Notes under the pieces: generated by a model | What the model was told of the DNA's origin: nothing | The model's input: only the letters and a program-made list of their open reading frames with translations | The model's database searches: none | Assembly (NCBI GenBank): GCA_002336895.1 | Contig: DDFC01000005.1 | Location: 6,819 to 70,818, forward strand | Direction: 5' to 3' | From: Verrucomicrobiaceae bacterium UBA1938 | GTDB lineage: Bacteria > Verrucomicrobiota > Verrucomicrobiia > Verrucomicrobiales > Verrucomicrobiaceae | DNA length: 64,000 nucleotides | Shown here: positions 30,749-38,862 of the stretch, piece after piece | Numbering within the stretch: position 1 is the first letter of the stretch | Layout: every line of letters begins with the position of its first letter | Program-made: the position numbers and the translations under genes

Positions 30749-32044
30749 TCACGGGTGCTCCAGCACCACCCGGAAGCCGAAATAGGTCTGGAATCCATCT
30801 GGAGAAGCAGAGATGCGCGTGGAAGACAGTAACCGTTCGGCGGCACTTTCATTAAAGCCTCCGCCGCGCAGCACATACCAGTCGTTCTTGCCGCCATTGA
30901 CGAGGTCGCTGCACCACTCCCAGACGTTGCCGCCCAGATCGTAGAGACCCAGTGGGTTGGGCTTGAATTTCATGACCGGAGAGGTCGTGGCGTAGCCGTC
31001 TGAGTAGCCTTCGATCCAGGCCTGCTTCTGCGTGGCATCCAGGTCATCGTGCAGGGTGGTGTCCGCGTAGTTGCCGGCCAGCTCTCCAGCTTTGGGCGGG
31101 TACTTGCCGCCCCAGGGGAACACGCCCTGCAGCTTGCCGCTCAGTTGGTTGGGCTGGGTGCCAGCGGGGGCGTTTTCCTGCTCGCTGATCCCAACGGCGC
31201 AGCTCCATTCATAGTCGGTCGGCACGCGGTAGGTTTTGCCCTCTTTCTTGCTCAGCCAGGCGCAGAAGGCTTTGGCTTCATTCAGGCTCACACTGGTCAC
31301 CGGGTGGTCATCCTTGGGGCTCACGGAAAGGTTGTGAAAGCGTGGCTTCTTCCAGATGTCTTTCGTGCCCGGCGTTTTCGCCGCAAAGGCTTCGTAATCC
31401 TGTCGGCGTGTTTCGTGGATGCAGAACAGCACCTGGGTGCCCGGGACAGGCACGAACTTCATGCCGAGGCTGTTGGTCACAGTGCCTTTGGCGGGTGATG
31501 TCTTGGTTGCCACCGCAGAGGCAGACTTGGCTGCCGCTTTGGCGGTTTCCTCGCCCAGGGTTTCTTTCTTCTTCTGCACAAACAAGGCCTCTTCCAGACG
31601 TCCGGCTTTTGTGAGGGTGACGACCAGCCGGTCCAGTGAGACGATCAAAGCGTTGATGATGGGGTTCGTGGCCTTGCCCTTTTCAATCACCAGCCGCGCC
31701 AGGCTTTGATGGTAAATGCCGCGCATCTTCTGCAGATCCGGCGACGTCTTTTCAGACTCTGCGGGGACTTCCATGTTGTCAGCCATCAGCTTGACCTCGT
31801 TTTTGTACGCCAGCGCTGCATCCAGATTGCCCGCGTCCTGGGCGGCTTTCAGGGCCTTTTCGAGAGCGGTGCTGTACTTGAGCCGCAACTCCGTCACACC
31901 CGCGTCATAGATGGCGCCTGCACTGAGCTGCACGTCATTGCCGTACTGCGTCATCAGTTTGTCAAATTCAGGGACGCTGGTGACTTTCGCTTGTGCCAGC
32001 GTTGCCATCAGGAAGCCAAGGAAAAGTTTCACAGCGAATTTCAT
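30749..32044 (-). CDS. Exported SUMF1-fold (formylglycine-enzyme-like) protein, paralogue of 34099-34860
   Basis: A 431-residue protein with a Sec leader (MKFAVKLFLGFLMATLAQA), an alpha-helical first half, and a C-terminal SUMF1/FGE-sulfatase domain: NSLGMKFVPVPGTQVLFCIHE, HPVTSVSLNEAKAFCAWL, YRVPTDYEWSCAVG and LGLYDLGGNVWEWCSDL. True formylglycine-generating enzymes have two catalytic Cys in the C-terminal block; here that block (RGGGFNESAAERLLSS) has none, so sulfatase activation is unlikely. PVC bacteria carry many such proteins of unknown use. It aligns well with the 253-residue protein at 34099. Confidence 0.85.
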   Translation of the reverse strand: MKFAVKLFLGFLMATLAQAKVTSVPEFDKLMTQYGNDVQLSAGAIYDAGVTELRLKYSTALEKALKAAQDAGNLDAALAYKNEVKLMADNMEVPAESEKTSPDLQKMRGIYHQSLARLVIEKGKATNPIINALIVSLDRLVVTLTKAGRLEEALFVQKKKETLGEETAKAAAKSASAVATKTSPAKGTVTNSLGMKFVPVPGTQVLFCIHETRRQDYEAFAAKTPGTKDIWKKPRFHNLSVSPKDDHPVTSVSLNEAKAFCAWLSKKEGKTYRVPTDYEWSCAVGISEQENAPAGTQPNQLSGKLQGVFPWGGKYPPKAGELAGNYADTTLHDDLDATQKQAWIEGYSDGYATTSPVMKFKPNPLGLYDLGGNVWEWCSDLVNGGKNDWYVLRGGGFNESAAERLLSSTRISASPDGFQTYFGFRVVLEHP

Positions 32045-32180
32045 GGGTTGGATGGAGATGCCAAAACAAGGTGCGATGAGCGGCGTTTTTTGTATCTAAC
32101 CTGAAGAGAACTGACAAGGCGTAAAACGTCTGATCACTCTTGATTGTTTATAAGTTTTAATCCTATGCTTGAGCCGCAAG

Positions 32181-33875
32181 CTAACCCCGGAACAGCGCAC
32201 CGAGTTTCTTTCCCAAAATCACCCCGGCACCGAGAATGGTCACGGCCAGGAAGAGCATGGCCCATGCGCCGAGGGCAGAGGCGAGGTTCGGCCCGCTTCC
32301 CAGAGCCAGCACCAGCGAGTAGATGGCCTTGGTGATAGGGAAGTATGTGGACTGCTGCGCCAGGATCATGCTGTCGCTCACCTCCAGCATGGCAAAGGAG
32401 AAGGCCAGCAGGCCACCGGCCACGAGGTTCGGAGCCACAAGCGGCAGCGTCACGCGCCACAGCGCCTTCTCCGGACGTGCGCCGAGATTTTGAGCGGCCT
32501 CCTCCAGCGCGGGGCTCACCTGCTGGAATCCAGCGGCGGCAGAGCGCACCACATACGGCAGTCTGCGCACCGCATAGGCGATGACCAGCAGCATCAGCGG
32601 ATCCTCCCCCAGCATGAGCCAGTGGAAGGGCCGCCCCTCCCTCGTCATCGCCAGATAGCCAAAAGCCATCACGATACCAGGGACTGCCAGCGGCAGCATG
32701 GCCATGGCGTCCAGCAGCTGGCGTCCCCAGATGCGCGTGCGCACCGACACATAGGCCACGCCGATGCCCAGCACCAGCGCCACCAGCATGGCCAGCGCAG
32801 AGTACTTCAGGCTGTTGGCGATGGATGAGAGCGTGAGCTCATGACCCAGCGCATCATGATAATGCTGCAACGTGAGCGAGTGCGGCAGCACCGTGCCGTA
32901 CCAGTCTTTGGAAAAGGACAGCAGCACCACTCCCATATGAGGCAGCACGGCCAGGAATGTGACGCTGGCAAAGAGCGTCGTGCACAGCCAGCCCATTCCG
33001 GCGGGCAGGGGAGTGGCCTCCCGTGCTGTGGTGGCACGTCCGCCACCGCCTGCATTCGCACTGCCAAAGAGCAGTCGGCTGACCAGATAGAACAGCGTGC
33101 TGAAGACCAGCATCACCGCCACCAGAGCATAAGGGAATGGATTTCCACTCAGGTCATTGATGCTGCGGAAGACCTGCACCGCAGTGACACGGTCGTAGTC
33201 AAACAGCAGCGGCACGCCCATCTCGGTAAAGGACCACACAAACACGATCGTCCCGCCCGCAAACACACCGGGCATGATGAGAGGCAGCGTCACGCGCCAG
33301 AAGCGGCTCCAGGCATCACAGCCCATGTTTGCCGCCGCTTCTTCCAGAGCCGGATCGAGGTTTGAGAGAGCCGCCGCCGCATTCAGGTAAATGATCGGAT
33401 ACAGATGCAGCACCTCCATGAGGATGATGCCCAGCATGCGCTGCTGCCCCAGCCAGTCGGTGGGGTGCATGGCGTCCATCATTCCCAGGCTGATGAGCAG
33501 GCTGTTCAGCGCACCGGCCTGCCCGAGCAGTGATTTGATGCCGATGGCCCCCACAAAAGGCGGCAGGATCATCGGCATCAGCAAAAGGGAGTTCAGCAGC
33601 GCACGACCCGGAAAGGTGAAGCGCACGTAGCACACCGCCAGCGGCAGCGCCACGCAGATCGCGCCCAGCGTCGTCCACACTGCGATGATGAAGGAGTTCC
33701 ACAGCCCCTCGCGGTAGAGTTCATTGAGAAACACCTCTGACACATACTCCAGCGTGAGCCGATGGTCAGGCCCCCGAAACGCCGCCTCCAGCGCCGCCCA
33801 GATGGGGTAGGCAAAGAAGCAGGCAAAGAACGCAGTCATCCCCAGAAAGATCAGCAGGGAGAGGGTTCTGGACAT
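32181..33875 (-). CDS. Fused ABC-type permease (iron/thiamine/AfuB type), orphan
   Basis: A 564-residue polytopic permease made of two fused transmembrane units, each with the cytoplasmic EAA loop that contacts the ATPase (EEAAANMGCDAWSRFWRVTLP and EEAAQNLGARPEKALWRVTLP). About twelve helices are visible. Fused permeases of this kind (AfuB, ThiP, FbpB) belong to importers of ferric iron, thiamine or similar small molecules. Neither a binding protein nor an ATPase is present on either side, so the partners must be encoded elsewhere. It lies between the two SUMF1-fold genes. Start ATG 33875. Confidence 0.88.
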   Translation of the reverse strand: MSRTLSLLIFLGMTAFFACFFAYPIWAALEAAFRGPDHRLTLEYVSEVFLNELYREGLWNSFIIAVWTTLGAICVALPLAVCYVRFTFPGRALLNSLLLMPMILPPFVGAIGIKSLLGQAGALNSLLISLGMMDAMHPTDWLGQQRMLGIILMEVLHLYPIIYLNAAAALSNLDPALEEAAANMGCDAWSRFWRVTLPLIMPGVFAGGTIVFVWSFTEMGVPLLFDYDRVTAVQVFRSINDLSGNPFPYALVAVMLVFSTLFYLVSRLLFGSANAGGGGRATTAREATPLPAGMGWLCTTLFASVTFLAVLPHMGVVLLSFSKDWYGTVLPHSLTLQHYHDALGHELTLSSIANSLKYSALAMLVALVLGIGVAYVSVRTRIWGRQLLDAMAMLPLAVPGIVMAFGYLAMTREGRPFHWLMLGEDPLMLLVIAYAVRRLPYVVRSAAAGFQQVSPALEEAAQNLGARPEKALWRVTLPLVAPNLVAGGLLAFSFAMLEVSDSMILAQQSTYFPITKAIYSLVLALGSGPNLASALGAWAMLFLAVTILGAGVILGKKLGALFRG

Positions 33876-34098
33876 GGGGTAAGTGCAGTCCGCGCGGACT
33901 TGTGTGCGGTTTCTGAGATTCCTGAAGGCCGGTCAATCCATGTGGATCCGAGCCGGTTACTTTTTGCGCCAATCTTCCCTTTGCGTCCAGCGGCGAATCC
34001 AGTTCCTGCATGCCGCTTTTTCAGGTTTGTGGATGTCTGGTGTGCGACTTTCAGCCTGTCTCAGCCAGGAAGGACTGCAGACCATGGTGTGGTGTGAT

Positions 34099-34860
34099 TT
34101 ACTCTACTTCACACACAATCCGAAACCCCACGCTGTCGAGATGAACATTGTGCGGGTCGGGGCCGCGAAATGACGCCAGCAGGCGTTTTTCGCTGCCGGC
34201 TCTGAAGGATCCGCCGCGAACGATGCGCAGCGTGTTTTTAGGCGGGTCGTACCAGCCGTCCACCCACTCCCAGACATTGCCGGCGAAGTCGTGGAGACCG
34301 TTCGAATCGGCGGGGTAGCTGCCCACGGGTGCTGTGTCTGGGTAGCCGTCGTCCACCTCCAGCCATTTGGCGTCGTAGCTGGCGTGGTACTTTTTGCCAA
34401 AGGCTTCGTCACAGAAATTGCCCGAGTCTTTTGTCAGCGGTCCCTTGCCCCAATGATGCACATCAGTACTTACTGGCTGCTGGTTTGGTGGGATGTCCGG
34501 CTTCTCATGCAGGCCACCGAGCAGGCTCCACTCCTGATCGGTGAGGAGGCGGTACCTGCGGCCTTCCTTCTTGCCCAGCCACTCGCAGAACGCCAGCGCC
34601 TCGGTGAAGCTGACATTGACCGCAGGATGATCCGGAGTCTGGGGGAAGTCGGGCTTCTTCCATTCGGTGTTCGTCGCGGCGGCAAAAGACTGATAATCCT
34701 TCACGCGCGTCTCAAAGCGGCACACCAGCACCTTGAGGCCGGGCACGCGCACAAACGGCATTTCCAGGCTGTTGGTGAATGCTGTTTCGACTTTGCCCGA
34801 CTGCGCGCTGGCACAGTGCGCGAGCAGCAGCAGGGCGAAGGCGGTGAGTGTGCGCGGCAT
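34099..34860 (-). CDS. Exported SUMF1-fold protein, paralogue of 30749-32044
   Basis: A 253-residue protein (MPRTLTAFALLLLAHCASAQ leader) consisting almost only of the SUMF1 domain: NSLEMPFVRVPGLKVLVCRFE, HPAVNVSFTEALAFCEWLGK, YRLLTDQEWSLLGG and GLHDFAGNVWEWVDGW. The motif order and wording parallel the larger paralogue at 30749. The C-terminal block (RGGSFRAGSEKRLLASFRG) lacks the FGE cysteines. It starts four bases after the stop of the hydrolase gene, so they probably share a transcript. ATG 34860 is chosen since upstream in-frame codons belong to the hydrolase region. Confidence 0.85.
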   Translation of the reverse strand: MPRTLTAFALLLLAHCASAQSGKVETAFTNSLEMPFVRVPGLKVLVCRFETRVKDYQSFAAATNTEWKKPDFPQTPDHPAVNVSFTEALAFCEWLGKKEGRRYRLLTDQEWSLLGGLHEKPDIPPNQQPVSTDVHHWGKGPLTKDSGNFCDEAFGKKYHASYDAKWLEVDDGYPDTAPVGSYPADSNGLHDFAGNVWEWVDGWYDPPKNTLRIVRGGSFRAGSEKRLLASFRGPDPHNVHLDSVGFRIVCEVE

Positions 34861-34864
34861 GGGC

Positions 34865-36886
34865 TTACTTCTTGGCAGACGGAGCGGGCTTCCACTCCCA
34901 GCTCTCTCCGAAGAAGCCGGCATCGCTGATGCCGCCGGGGGCCTGGCTGGTCTTGGGCTTGGTGAGGTCGATCACCGCCCAGTCCGGCAGCTTGGCCACC
35001 TGACGGGCATTGTTGAGATAGTCGTACTCACGATAGGTGAAGCTGCTGTTGATCACCACATACTTCGTGGGATTGAGCGGGTTCGGGTAGATGAGCACCG
35101 GGGCGCTGGTGGTGGCATCGTAGGTCTTGCCATTGGCCACCAGTTTGTCCTTCGACCATTGGATGGGCAGCTTGTCGGCGATCTTGGCCAGCACGGCATT
35201 GCTCTGCGGATCTCCCCACAGCACGAGGTTGCTGGAGGAGATGTCGGCGTCGCTGACTGCGGTGTCGTCCTTGGTCGGGGCATCGCCACGGAACTGGCGG
35301 CGCCATTCAAACTGGGCGCGCTCCAGCTCGGCATTGGCCCAGGTGTCCACCTTCTCGCCAATGCCGGGCTTGGTGGGCTTCACAAAGAGAAATTTGTCCA
35401 TGAAGGCGTCGTCGATGGGGCCTTCGAGACCGTGCTTCTTCACGAGCTTGCCATCTTCCTGATTGTCCAGCGTCTGAGTCCATTTGCCATTCTTGAGCTG
35501 GAAGTGCACCAGCCAGGAGCGGTCCAGCTTAGGGCGGGTGACTTCAAGGAGCTGGCCGTCGATGCTGACCACGGGCTTGAAGAGCAGGGGCATGGGGCAG
35601 TGGCCGGAAGGCATGTCCAGCGTGAAGGCGGTGATGTTTTGCAGCTTGATGGTGATCTCAGACGGGCCGGTGATGCGGGCATGGATGCGGCCGCGCTCCC
35701 AGTGCTGCTCCAGCGCATCCACCGTGACCCAGTGCATGTGATTGTAACGCAGGAACCACGTGGAAAGATGGATCTCCTTGGGCACGCGATTGCGGCCCAT
35801 GGCGGCGATGCTGGCCAGGCGCTTCTCGATCTCGATGAGGGAGTCGGGATGAATCTTGTGCGCGGTCTGCGGGCCGATGATGTGCAGCAGGTCCACATTC
35901 TCTCCACGCAGGGCCTTCTCCATCATGTCGGCGGCCTGCTTCTGTTTGTCGATCTCGCCGCTGTAGGCCACGGTGGGGCAGTTTTCCAGGTTAAGGGCAT
36001 TGTCGGTGGCATTGTACCAGTGCCAGAGCTTTTTCTGGTACCAAGGAGCGCCGCTCACATCCTCATTCTGGAATCCGCCGAGGAATTCGGGAGTCTCGGA
36101 GAAGCCCGCCCCGGGATTGGCACCACACCATTTGTCTGCGTAGTTCACCGCAAACTGCCAGGCTGCCGCACCGCCCATGCTGAAGCCACGCACGATCACG
36201 CGGTCTTCATCGATGGCGTAGAACTTGGACGCATGATCAATCGCTTCCAGCAGGTCGATCTCTCCTGCAAATTTGTTGGCGCAGCAGTAGCGGCCGTAGG
36301 GGTGCAGCACCAGCGCCCCCTTGGGCGTGATTTGTCCGGCCTGCTTGCGGCGCTGATCCAGGAAGGCCATCTCGCTAAGGGTTTCGCCGCGGCCATGACA
36401 CCAGATGTCCATGCGCACCGGGGCTCCCACATAGCTCTCGGGAATGATCATGCCATAGGGCTGCACGGAGCCGTCGATCTTGGAGCGGTAGGCGCGCACC
36501 ACGAGGCCCTTCTGCTTGGTCCAGGGAGCCTGTCCGCCTTTGAACTGCTCGGCTCGCTGCAAGCCTTCAGCCAGTATTTCATCGGCGCTTTTGAGTTCTC
36601 CCAGCTTGTGCACCTCGTTGTAGCGCAGCGCCCAGTCCACGGCCTTGTGGTAGATCTCGATGTCTGGCAGCAGATCGGCCAGCAGCGGGTTCTTGGCCTG
36701 CGCCTTGGCCGCGTCATCGATGGCGGTGCGCAGCTTTTTCAGACCTTCGGTGAGACGTGTGCGGTCTGCATCCGGCACTGCGACTCCGGCTGGGGGGACG
36801 GGACGCACGTTGTCGGCGGCATTGTCCTTGGGACCATCGGCAAAGGCGGAACAGAGGGCGAGGAGAGGGAGGAGGAGGCGCTTCAT
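34865..36886 (-). CDS. Secreted alpha/beta hydrolase (prolyl-oligopeptidase / esterase-like)
   Basis: A 673-residue exported protein (leader MKRLLLPLLALCSAFADG). The alpha/beta-hydrolase core in the first half has YAIDEDRVIVRGFSMGGAAAW, the nucleophile elbow with Ser, and a Trp-rich gate region. A large C-terminal beta domain follows (TRPKLDRSWLVHFQLKNG). A His near TAHKIHPDS and an Asp region are candidate triad members. The substrate is unknown; carbohydrate esters or short peptides are possible. The SUMF1-fold gene follows closely, and the Ntn hydrolase gene is just upstream on the same strand. Confidence 0.82.
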   Translation of the reverse strand: MKRLLLPLLALCSAFADGPKDNAADNVRPVPPAGVAVPDADRTRLTEGLKKLRTAIDDAAKAQAKNPLLADLLPDIEIYHKAVDWALRYNEVHKLGELKSADEILAEGLQRAEQFKGGQAPWTKQKGLVVRAYRSKIDGSVQPYGMIIPESYVGAPVRMDIWCHGRGETLSEMAFLDQRRKQAGQITPKGALVLHPYGRYCCANKFAGEIDLLEAIDHASKFYAIDEDRVIVRGFSMGGAAAWQFAVNYADKWCGANPGAGFSETPEFLGGFQNEDVSGAPWYQKKLWHWYNATDNALNLENCPTVAYSGEIDKQKQAADMMEKALRGENVDLLHIIGPQTAHKIHPDSLIEIEKRLASIAAMGRNRVPKEIHLSTWFLRYNHMHWVTVDALEQHWERGRIHARITGPSEITIKLQNITAFTLDMPSGHCPMPLLFKPVVSIDGQLLEVTRPKLDRSWLVHFQLKNGKWTQTLDNQEDGKLVKKHGLEGPIDDAFMDKFLFVKPTKPGIGEKVDTWANAELERAQFEWRRQFRGDAPTKDDTAVSDADISSSNLVLWGDPQSNAVLAKIADKLPIQWSKDKLVANGKTYDATTSAPVLIYPNPLNPTKYVVINSSFTYREYDYLNNARQVAKLPDWAVIDLTKPKTSQAPGGISDAGFFGESWEWKPAPSAKK

Positions 36887-36918
36887 GGCTGGCGGATCTA
36901 GAAGAAGAGATGAGGAGG

Positions 36919-37521
36919 CTATTTCTTGCGGCGTGTTTTGATTTTCGGCGCGGAAAGCAGCGGCACATTGTGCAGCTCAAAAGGGCCGCTGGTGGCGCTG
37001 TCAAACTCAGCAGCTGCCTCCAGTCCGATGCGGGCGATCTCCTCGGCGGTCTTGCCTTTGTCATAGGCAGCCTGCATGGCCCCCAGCGCGTAGTCGCGGC
37101 CCGAGCCTGCGGCCCAGAACTTGTGGAACTGCTGCGCAGAGCGGTAGGAGTAGATGGCAAAGATGCCATGCGCATTGGCCATGAGGCCGTAGAACTGTGT
37201 GGTCTCGTACTCCTCCCCCTTGTCAGGAGCGGCGGACATGAAGTATTCCACCTTCAGCCATGCGTGGGCGTGGCGGAAAGTTTCAAAGATGGCCTCGCAG
37301 GAGGAGAAATTGCGCGGACGCTCCGGATTGGCAAAGTAGCTGTTCAGCACCACGAGGCTGGCCGAGGTGCCCACCAGTCCGATGTAGGTGTCTTCGATTT
37401 TGGTGATCTTGGTCTTGTTGACGACATGCTGCGCCTTCTGCCGCAGAGAGCCAAGACAGCTGAGCGTATCCGCGCCAATGCAGGCGACGCCGTTTTTCTG
37501 AGCAACAACGATGGTGGACAT
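36919..37521 (-). CDS. Proteasome/HslV-like N-terminal-nucleophile hydrolase with Ser at the nucleophile position
   Basis: A 200-residue Ntn hydrolase of the proteasome beta-subunit/HslV superfamily (MSTIVVAQKNGVACIGAD). After Met removal Ser2 would be residue 1, where HslV and the proteasome have Thr. Asp18 (mature 17) and a Lys about 34-36 (VVNKTKITKI) complete the set. An ordinary HslV would have an HslU partner; none is in the window. A Thr-to-Ser change keeps some activity in proteasomes, so it may be active. Subunit assembly is unknown. The start ATG 37521 places Ser2 at the processing position; upstream ATG 37560 would bury it. Confidence 0.75.
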   Translation of the reverse strand: MSTIVVAQKNGVACIGADTLSCLGSLRQKAQHVVNKTKITKIEDTYIGLVGTSASLVVLNSYFANPERPRNFSSCEAIFETFRHAHAWLKVEYFMSAAPDKGEEYETTQFYGLMANAHGIFAIYSYRSAQQFHKFWAAGSGRDYALGAMQAAYDKGKTAEEIARIGLEAAAEFDSATSGPFELHNVPLLSAPKIKTRRKK

Positions 37522-37590
37522 GAGAGCCTGATGTTTAAAGAGAACGCAGGAGCTGCGCAACCTTCAAACAACAGGCATCCAGTTCTGGCG

Positions 37591-38802
37591 CTATCCGCGG
37601 CGGATCTCCGAGCCTTTGAAGATGATGCGGAAGCGGAAGACCTTCTTCTTGCGGCAGAAGATCTGGCCGGTCTCCTTGTCAAAACGTTCAGGGATCTCGA
37701 TGCGATGCAGGTCCGCCGTGGCGTGGTAGCCGCGCTCGGAGAAGATGTCGATCAACATGGCCAGTGCCTCGGGATCGTGGAAGAGCTTGTCTTCGGTATT
37801 GATGTCAGCACGGCCGGAGATCGCGTGCCGGACGATGATGGGCATCATCTTCTCCTGGATGAAGGCCGCCACAGCCTGCATGAGCTCAGGCTTTTCCACC
37901 TTGTAGCTGTCCAGACGGCGCACCAGATCCTGGCGCGCATGACGCACGATCTCGCTGGCCAGCGGCAGGTCGCGCAGTTGGTCAAAGGTGCGCGGATCGA
38001 GTTCGAGCGAGCTTTGATACTCCAGCTCGCGGATGATGTTGTCCTGCACCAGCTCCAGCGGGGCCTGGGCATTGATGAAGTGGTAGTGGAAGATCTCCTT
38101 GAGCGAGACCAGTGCGTCGTACGTCTTCTCCTTGAAGACCTGGTAGCGGTTGCGTGCCAGAGCGGGGTCAAAGTCGGTGGCGCGCTCCTCCCACAGCTCG
38201 CCGATGCCGGAGCTGCGCACTTCTTCATTGTGCGCCAGCACTTCTTTGCCGCGCTTGAGCTGGCGCGCTATGCTCTCCGCCTCATCAACAAACAGCACCA
38301 TGATGTGAAAGATGGGCTGTTTGAAATGCGCGGCTTCCGGTGTCTGCGAAAACTCGCGGCGCAGGCGGATCATCTCATCAAAGAGCATCTTGAGGCACTC
38401 CACCTGCACCTTGGTGCGCGGGAAGCCGTCGAGGATAGCACCATTCTGCTGCTCGGGCTCCAGCAGCTTGCGAATGAGGATGCCCACCACCTCGCGGTCT
38501 CCCACCATGCCTCCCTGAGACTTGAGCTTTCTGGCCTCTGGGCTGTCCAGCAGTGCACTTACTACAATGGGCTCTGCAGTGATGCCGCGCACTTCGCGGA
38601 TGAAGTCGGTGTTGGTGCCTTTGCCCGCGCCGGGGGCGCCGCCCAGCAGGATCAGCTCTTTGGGAAAGCGCAGCTTCTCGCGGCCATAGTCGGCTTCGAG
38701 CTGTTTCCAGACATGATTGAAGATCAGCTGGGCGTCTTTGATTTCCAGGTCCGCCGGAGCGGCGGGCTTGGGGGCAGGTTCTGGGGGCGTGGTGGGCTGC
38801 AT
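37591..38802 (-). CDS. Enlarged nucleoside-monophosphate-kinase-like protein (adenylate kinase fold)
   Basis: A 403-residue protein with a Pro/Ala-rich N-terminus, then an adenylate-kinase-like core: P-loop GGAPGAGKGT (54-63) and the NMP-binding signature AILDGFPRTKVQ. A normal adenylate kinase is about 215 residues; here the C-terminal 200 residues are an added, mostly helical region without a known motif, ending in a basic cluster (CRKKKVFRFRIIFKG). It would phosphorylate a nucleotide or a similar substrate; the added part may set specificity or location. It precedes the Ntn hydrolase gene with a 69-bp gap, suggesting one transcript. Confidence 0.8.
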   Translation of the reverse strand: MQPTTPPEPAPKPAAPADLEIKDAQLIFNHVWKQLEADYGREKLRFPKELILLGGAPGAGKGTNTDFIREVRGITAEPIVVSALLDSPEARKLKSQGGMVGDREVVGILIRKLLEPEQQNGAILDGFPRTKVQVECLKMLFDEMIRLRREFSQTPEAAHFKQPIFHIMVLFVDEAESIARQLKRGKEVLAHNEEVRSSGIGELWEERATDFDPALARNRYQVFKEKTYDALVSLKEIFHYHFINAQAPLELVQDNIIRELEYQSSLELDPRTFDQLRDLPLASEIVRHARQDLVRRLDSYKVEKPELMQAVAAFIQEKMMPIIVRHAISGRADINTEDKLFHDPEALAMLIDIFSERGYHATADLHRIEIPERFDKETGQIFCRKKKVFRFRIIFKGSEIRRG

Positions 38803-38862
38803 TCGGTGGCAGTGCGCCTATCGTGATTCCCGGCGGTCTGTCAAACAGGAGTCATGCCCCTT

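Noticed and set aside
30749..34860. SUMF1-fold proteins as sulfatase-activating enzymes
   Set aside because: The conserved C-terminal block of the true enzyme with its two cysteines is missing in both proteins.
34733..38826. Two very long + strand open frames (34733-36901 and 36757-38826)
   Set aside because: They lie opposite the hydrolase, Ntn hydrolase and kinase-like genes, all with clear motifs on the minus strand. The peptides lack family features.
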